From positions 1-13,466 of the forward strand of contig CANHUW010000022.1 of the NCBI GenBank assembly GCA_947463975.1: a stretch of 13,466 nt of DNA. The letters run 5' to 3'. The notes under the pieces are model-generated. The model made no database searches, was not told where the DNA came from, and saw nothing but the letters and a program-made list of their open reading frames with translations. Positions within the stretch are counted from its first letter, which is position 1; each line of letters starts with the position of its first letter. Position numbers and translations under genes: made by a program. Below are positions 12,226 to 13,466 of this stretch, piece by piece. This DNA is from Bacteroidota bacterium. Lineage in GTDB: Bacteria; Bacteroidota; Bacteroidia; Chitinophagales; Chitinophagaceae.

Positions 12226-13466
12226 TTAGTTTACATCAAATATTTTACCCGCGTTCAAAATATTGTTTGGATCAAAGGCTTTTTTAATGCCCTTCATTAT
12301 TTCCAAAGAACTGTTTTTAAATACTACTGGCATATAGGGTTTTTGAATTAATCCAATTCCATGTTCTCCACTAATGGTGCCACCCAAGCTATGCACCAAA
12401 ACAAATAACTCTTTTAAAATATTGGTCATCTCTTCACTGCCATGACTGTTTTTAATAGTAGGGTGGTTGATTCTAATATGCAAATTACCATCACCTGCAT
12501 GGCCATAACAAACCGCATGAAATCCATATTGTGTACCCAATGCTTTTACGCCTCTTACCAGTTTTGGTAATTCTGCTCTTGGAACTACGGTATCTTCTTC
12601 AATGGTATAACCCACGCTCTTCACTGCTTCGGCAACTCTTCTTCTTAATTTCCACAACTCTGTTTTTTGTTGGGCATCATCTGCAAAGAAAATTTCACCC
12701 GCTTCATAGTGCGTTAATACTTCTGCAATGGCTTCCATTTCGCCCATCAATACATCCATATTGTTACCATCCACTTCAATGATCAAATGTGCAGCAATAT
12801 CATCCGATACAGGGAAGGCTGTACTTTCTACCATCTTACTCACAATTTTAATAGAATCAATTTCCATTAATTCCATTGCACTTGGCGTGATACCTGCTCT
12901 AAAAATGGCACTCACCGCTTCACTTGCTTTTTCTAGGCTAGTAAACGGAGCTAACATTAATAAATCAAACTTTGGTAGAGGAATTAATTTCAATACAATC
13001 TTTGTGACAATACCCAAAGTGCCTTCACTACCCACCAGCAATTGCGTTAAATTATATCCTGTAGAATTTTTCAACACATTTGAACCTGTCCAAATAATAT
13101 CTCCAGTGGGAGTGACTATCTCTAAATTCAAAACATAGTCTTTTACTACACCATATTTAACCGCTTTTGGTCCGCCTGAATTTTCTGCTATATTTCCGCC
13201 AATAAAACATGATCCCTTACTGCTTGGATCTGGAGGATAAAATAAGTTGACTGCTTTAACCGAATCTTGTAAAACTTCTGTAATGACACCAGGCTCTGTG
13301 GTTACTTGTAAATTTCTTTCGTCAATTTCAAGAATTGTATTAAATCTTTCCATGGCAATCACTAAACCACCTAAATGAGGCAAAGCACCACCACTCAAAC
13401 CTGTACCACCACCTCTTGGCGTTACTGGAATTAGATGTTGATTACATAATTTCATCAAAGCACTAA
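12226..13466 (-). CDS. FAD-linked oxidase, GlcD/D-lactate dehydrogenase type (5' end outside window)
   Basis: The frame is open to the right edge, so the N-terminus is missing. About 413 codons are visible where whole proteins have roughly 460-500, so some 50-60 residues lie outside. The protein belongs to the FAD-binding PCMH-type oxidases that convert 2-hydroxy acids (glycolate, D-lactate, D-2-hydroxyglutarate) to keto acids. The FAD-binding part contains PVTPRGGGTGLSGGALP (near the visible N-terminus), VTTEPGV, the PPDPSS motif, GGNIAENSGGPKAVKYG and GSEGTLGIVTKI. The C-terminal oxidase domain has EEDTVVPRAEL, the metal/substrate motif GHAGDGNLH, and SGEHGIG near the end. The substrate cannot be chosen from these motifs. 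No iron-sulfur (GlcF) partner is seen on this side. The TTG at 13458 and ATG at 13455 are internal. A small outer-membrane barrel gene follows after 5 bases. Confidence 0.9.
   Translation of the reverse strand, partial: SALMKLCNQHLIPVTPRGGGTGLSGGALPHLGGLVIAMERFNTILEIDERNLQVTTEPGVITEVLQDSVKAVNLFYPPDPSSKGSCFIGGNIAENSGGPKAVKYGVVKDYVLNLEIVTPTGDIIWTGSNVLKNSTGYNLTQLLVGSEGTLGIVTKIVLKLIPLPKFDLLMLAPFTSLEKASEAVSAIFRAGITPSAMELMEIDSIKIVSKMVESTAFPVSDDIAAHLIIEVDGNNMDVLMGEMEAIAEVLTHYEAGEIFFADDAQQKTELWKLRRRVAEAVKSVGYTIEEDTVVPRAELPKLVRGVKALGTQYGFHAVCYGHAGDGNLHIRINHPTIKNSHGSEEMTNILKELFVLVHSLGGTISGEHGIGLIQKPYMPVVFKNSSLEIMKGIKKAFDPNNILNAGKIFDVN

Noticed and set aside
12531..13138. Plus-strand open frames opposite the FAD-linked oxidase gene, and similar antisense frames elsewhere (for example 363-590, 6247-6663)
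   Set aside because: They mirror strongly conserved coding sequence on the other strand, lack family motifs and initiation signals, and have unnatural composition.
13453..13458. Start of the FAD-linked oxidase at 13458 or 13455
   Set aside because: The frame continues to the window edge and the conserved N-terminal part of the PCMH domain would be missing, so these codons are internal.
1..13466. Mobile element, phage remnant, CRISPR array, toxin-antitoxin or defence system
   Set aside because: No transposase, integrase, direct-repeat array, terminal inverted repeat around a gene or defence-type domain was found; composition looks even along the window.

Overview
The window reads as a stretch of core chromosome from a member of the Bacteroidota, most likely a Chitinophagaceae-type organism (family-level placement is inference). 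Pointers are the low G+C, A/T-rich codon use, near absence of Shine-Dalgarno sequences, Bacteroidota-type promoter elements (TAnnTTTG) very close to start codons, the Bacteroidota-specific omega-like RNA polymerase subunit next to BamD, and the phylum-restricted families DUF4835 and DUF4296. I see no transposase, integrase, phage gene, CRISPR array, tRNA or rRNA, and no gene-free stretch longer than 300 bases.

Layout. Bases 1-674 hold the 3' part of rpsA (ribosomal protein S1), closed by a strong terminator and followed by an intergenic region with three hairpins in a row. A plus-strand block follows: bamD and the omega subunit gene (ATGA overlap), a perfect palindromic terminator, then DUF4835 and a DUF4296 lipoprotein (again ATGA overlap), then a BCP/AhpE-like peroxiredoxin. 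A 34-base perfect palindrome separates this block from a convergent RlmI-like 23S rRNA methyltransferase gene. That gene is divergent from grpE-dnaJ, and clear promoter elements lie on both sides of the spacer.

From 7071 to 11011 four minus-strand genes are packed with 4-10 base gaps: a sodium:solute symporter, an O-methyltransferase, a glucosaminidase with LysM domains, and hypoxanthine phosphoribosyltransferase. The last of these converges on dnaJ, and the two genes share an inverted repeat in which their stop codons face each other. Divergent from the symporter is a LOG-family (TIGR00730) phosphoribohydrolase gene. It overlaps tail-to-tail by 17 bases with a small outer-membrane barrel gene, which lies 5 bases behind a GlcD-type FAD-linked oxidase gene that runs off the right edge.

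In function this is mostly housekeeping: translation, outer-membrane assembly, chaperones, purine salvage, peptidoglycan turnover, peroxide defence. I found no convincing new defence, mobile or biosynthetic system. The points that merit a second look are the hairpin cluster after rpsA, the compact stop-codon-embedding bidirectional terminators, promoters that predict nearly leaderless mRNAs, the absence of coaBC from the bamD/omega/DUF4835 neighbourhood, and the uncharacterised DUF4835-DUF4296 and oxidase-barrel gene pairs.
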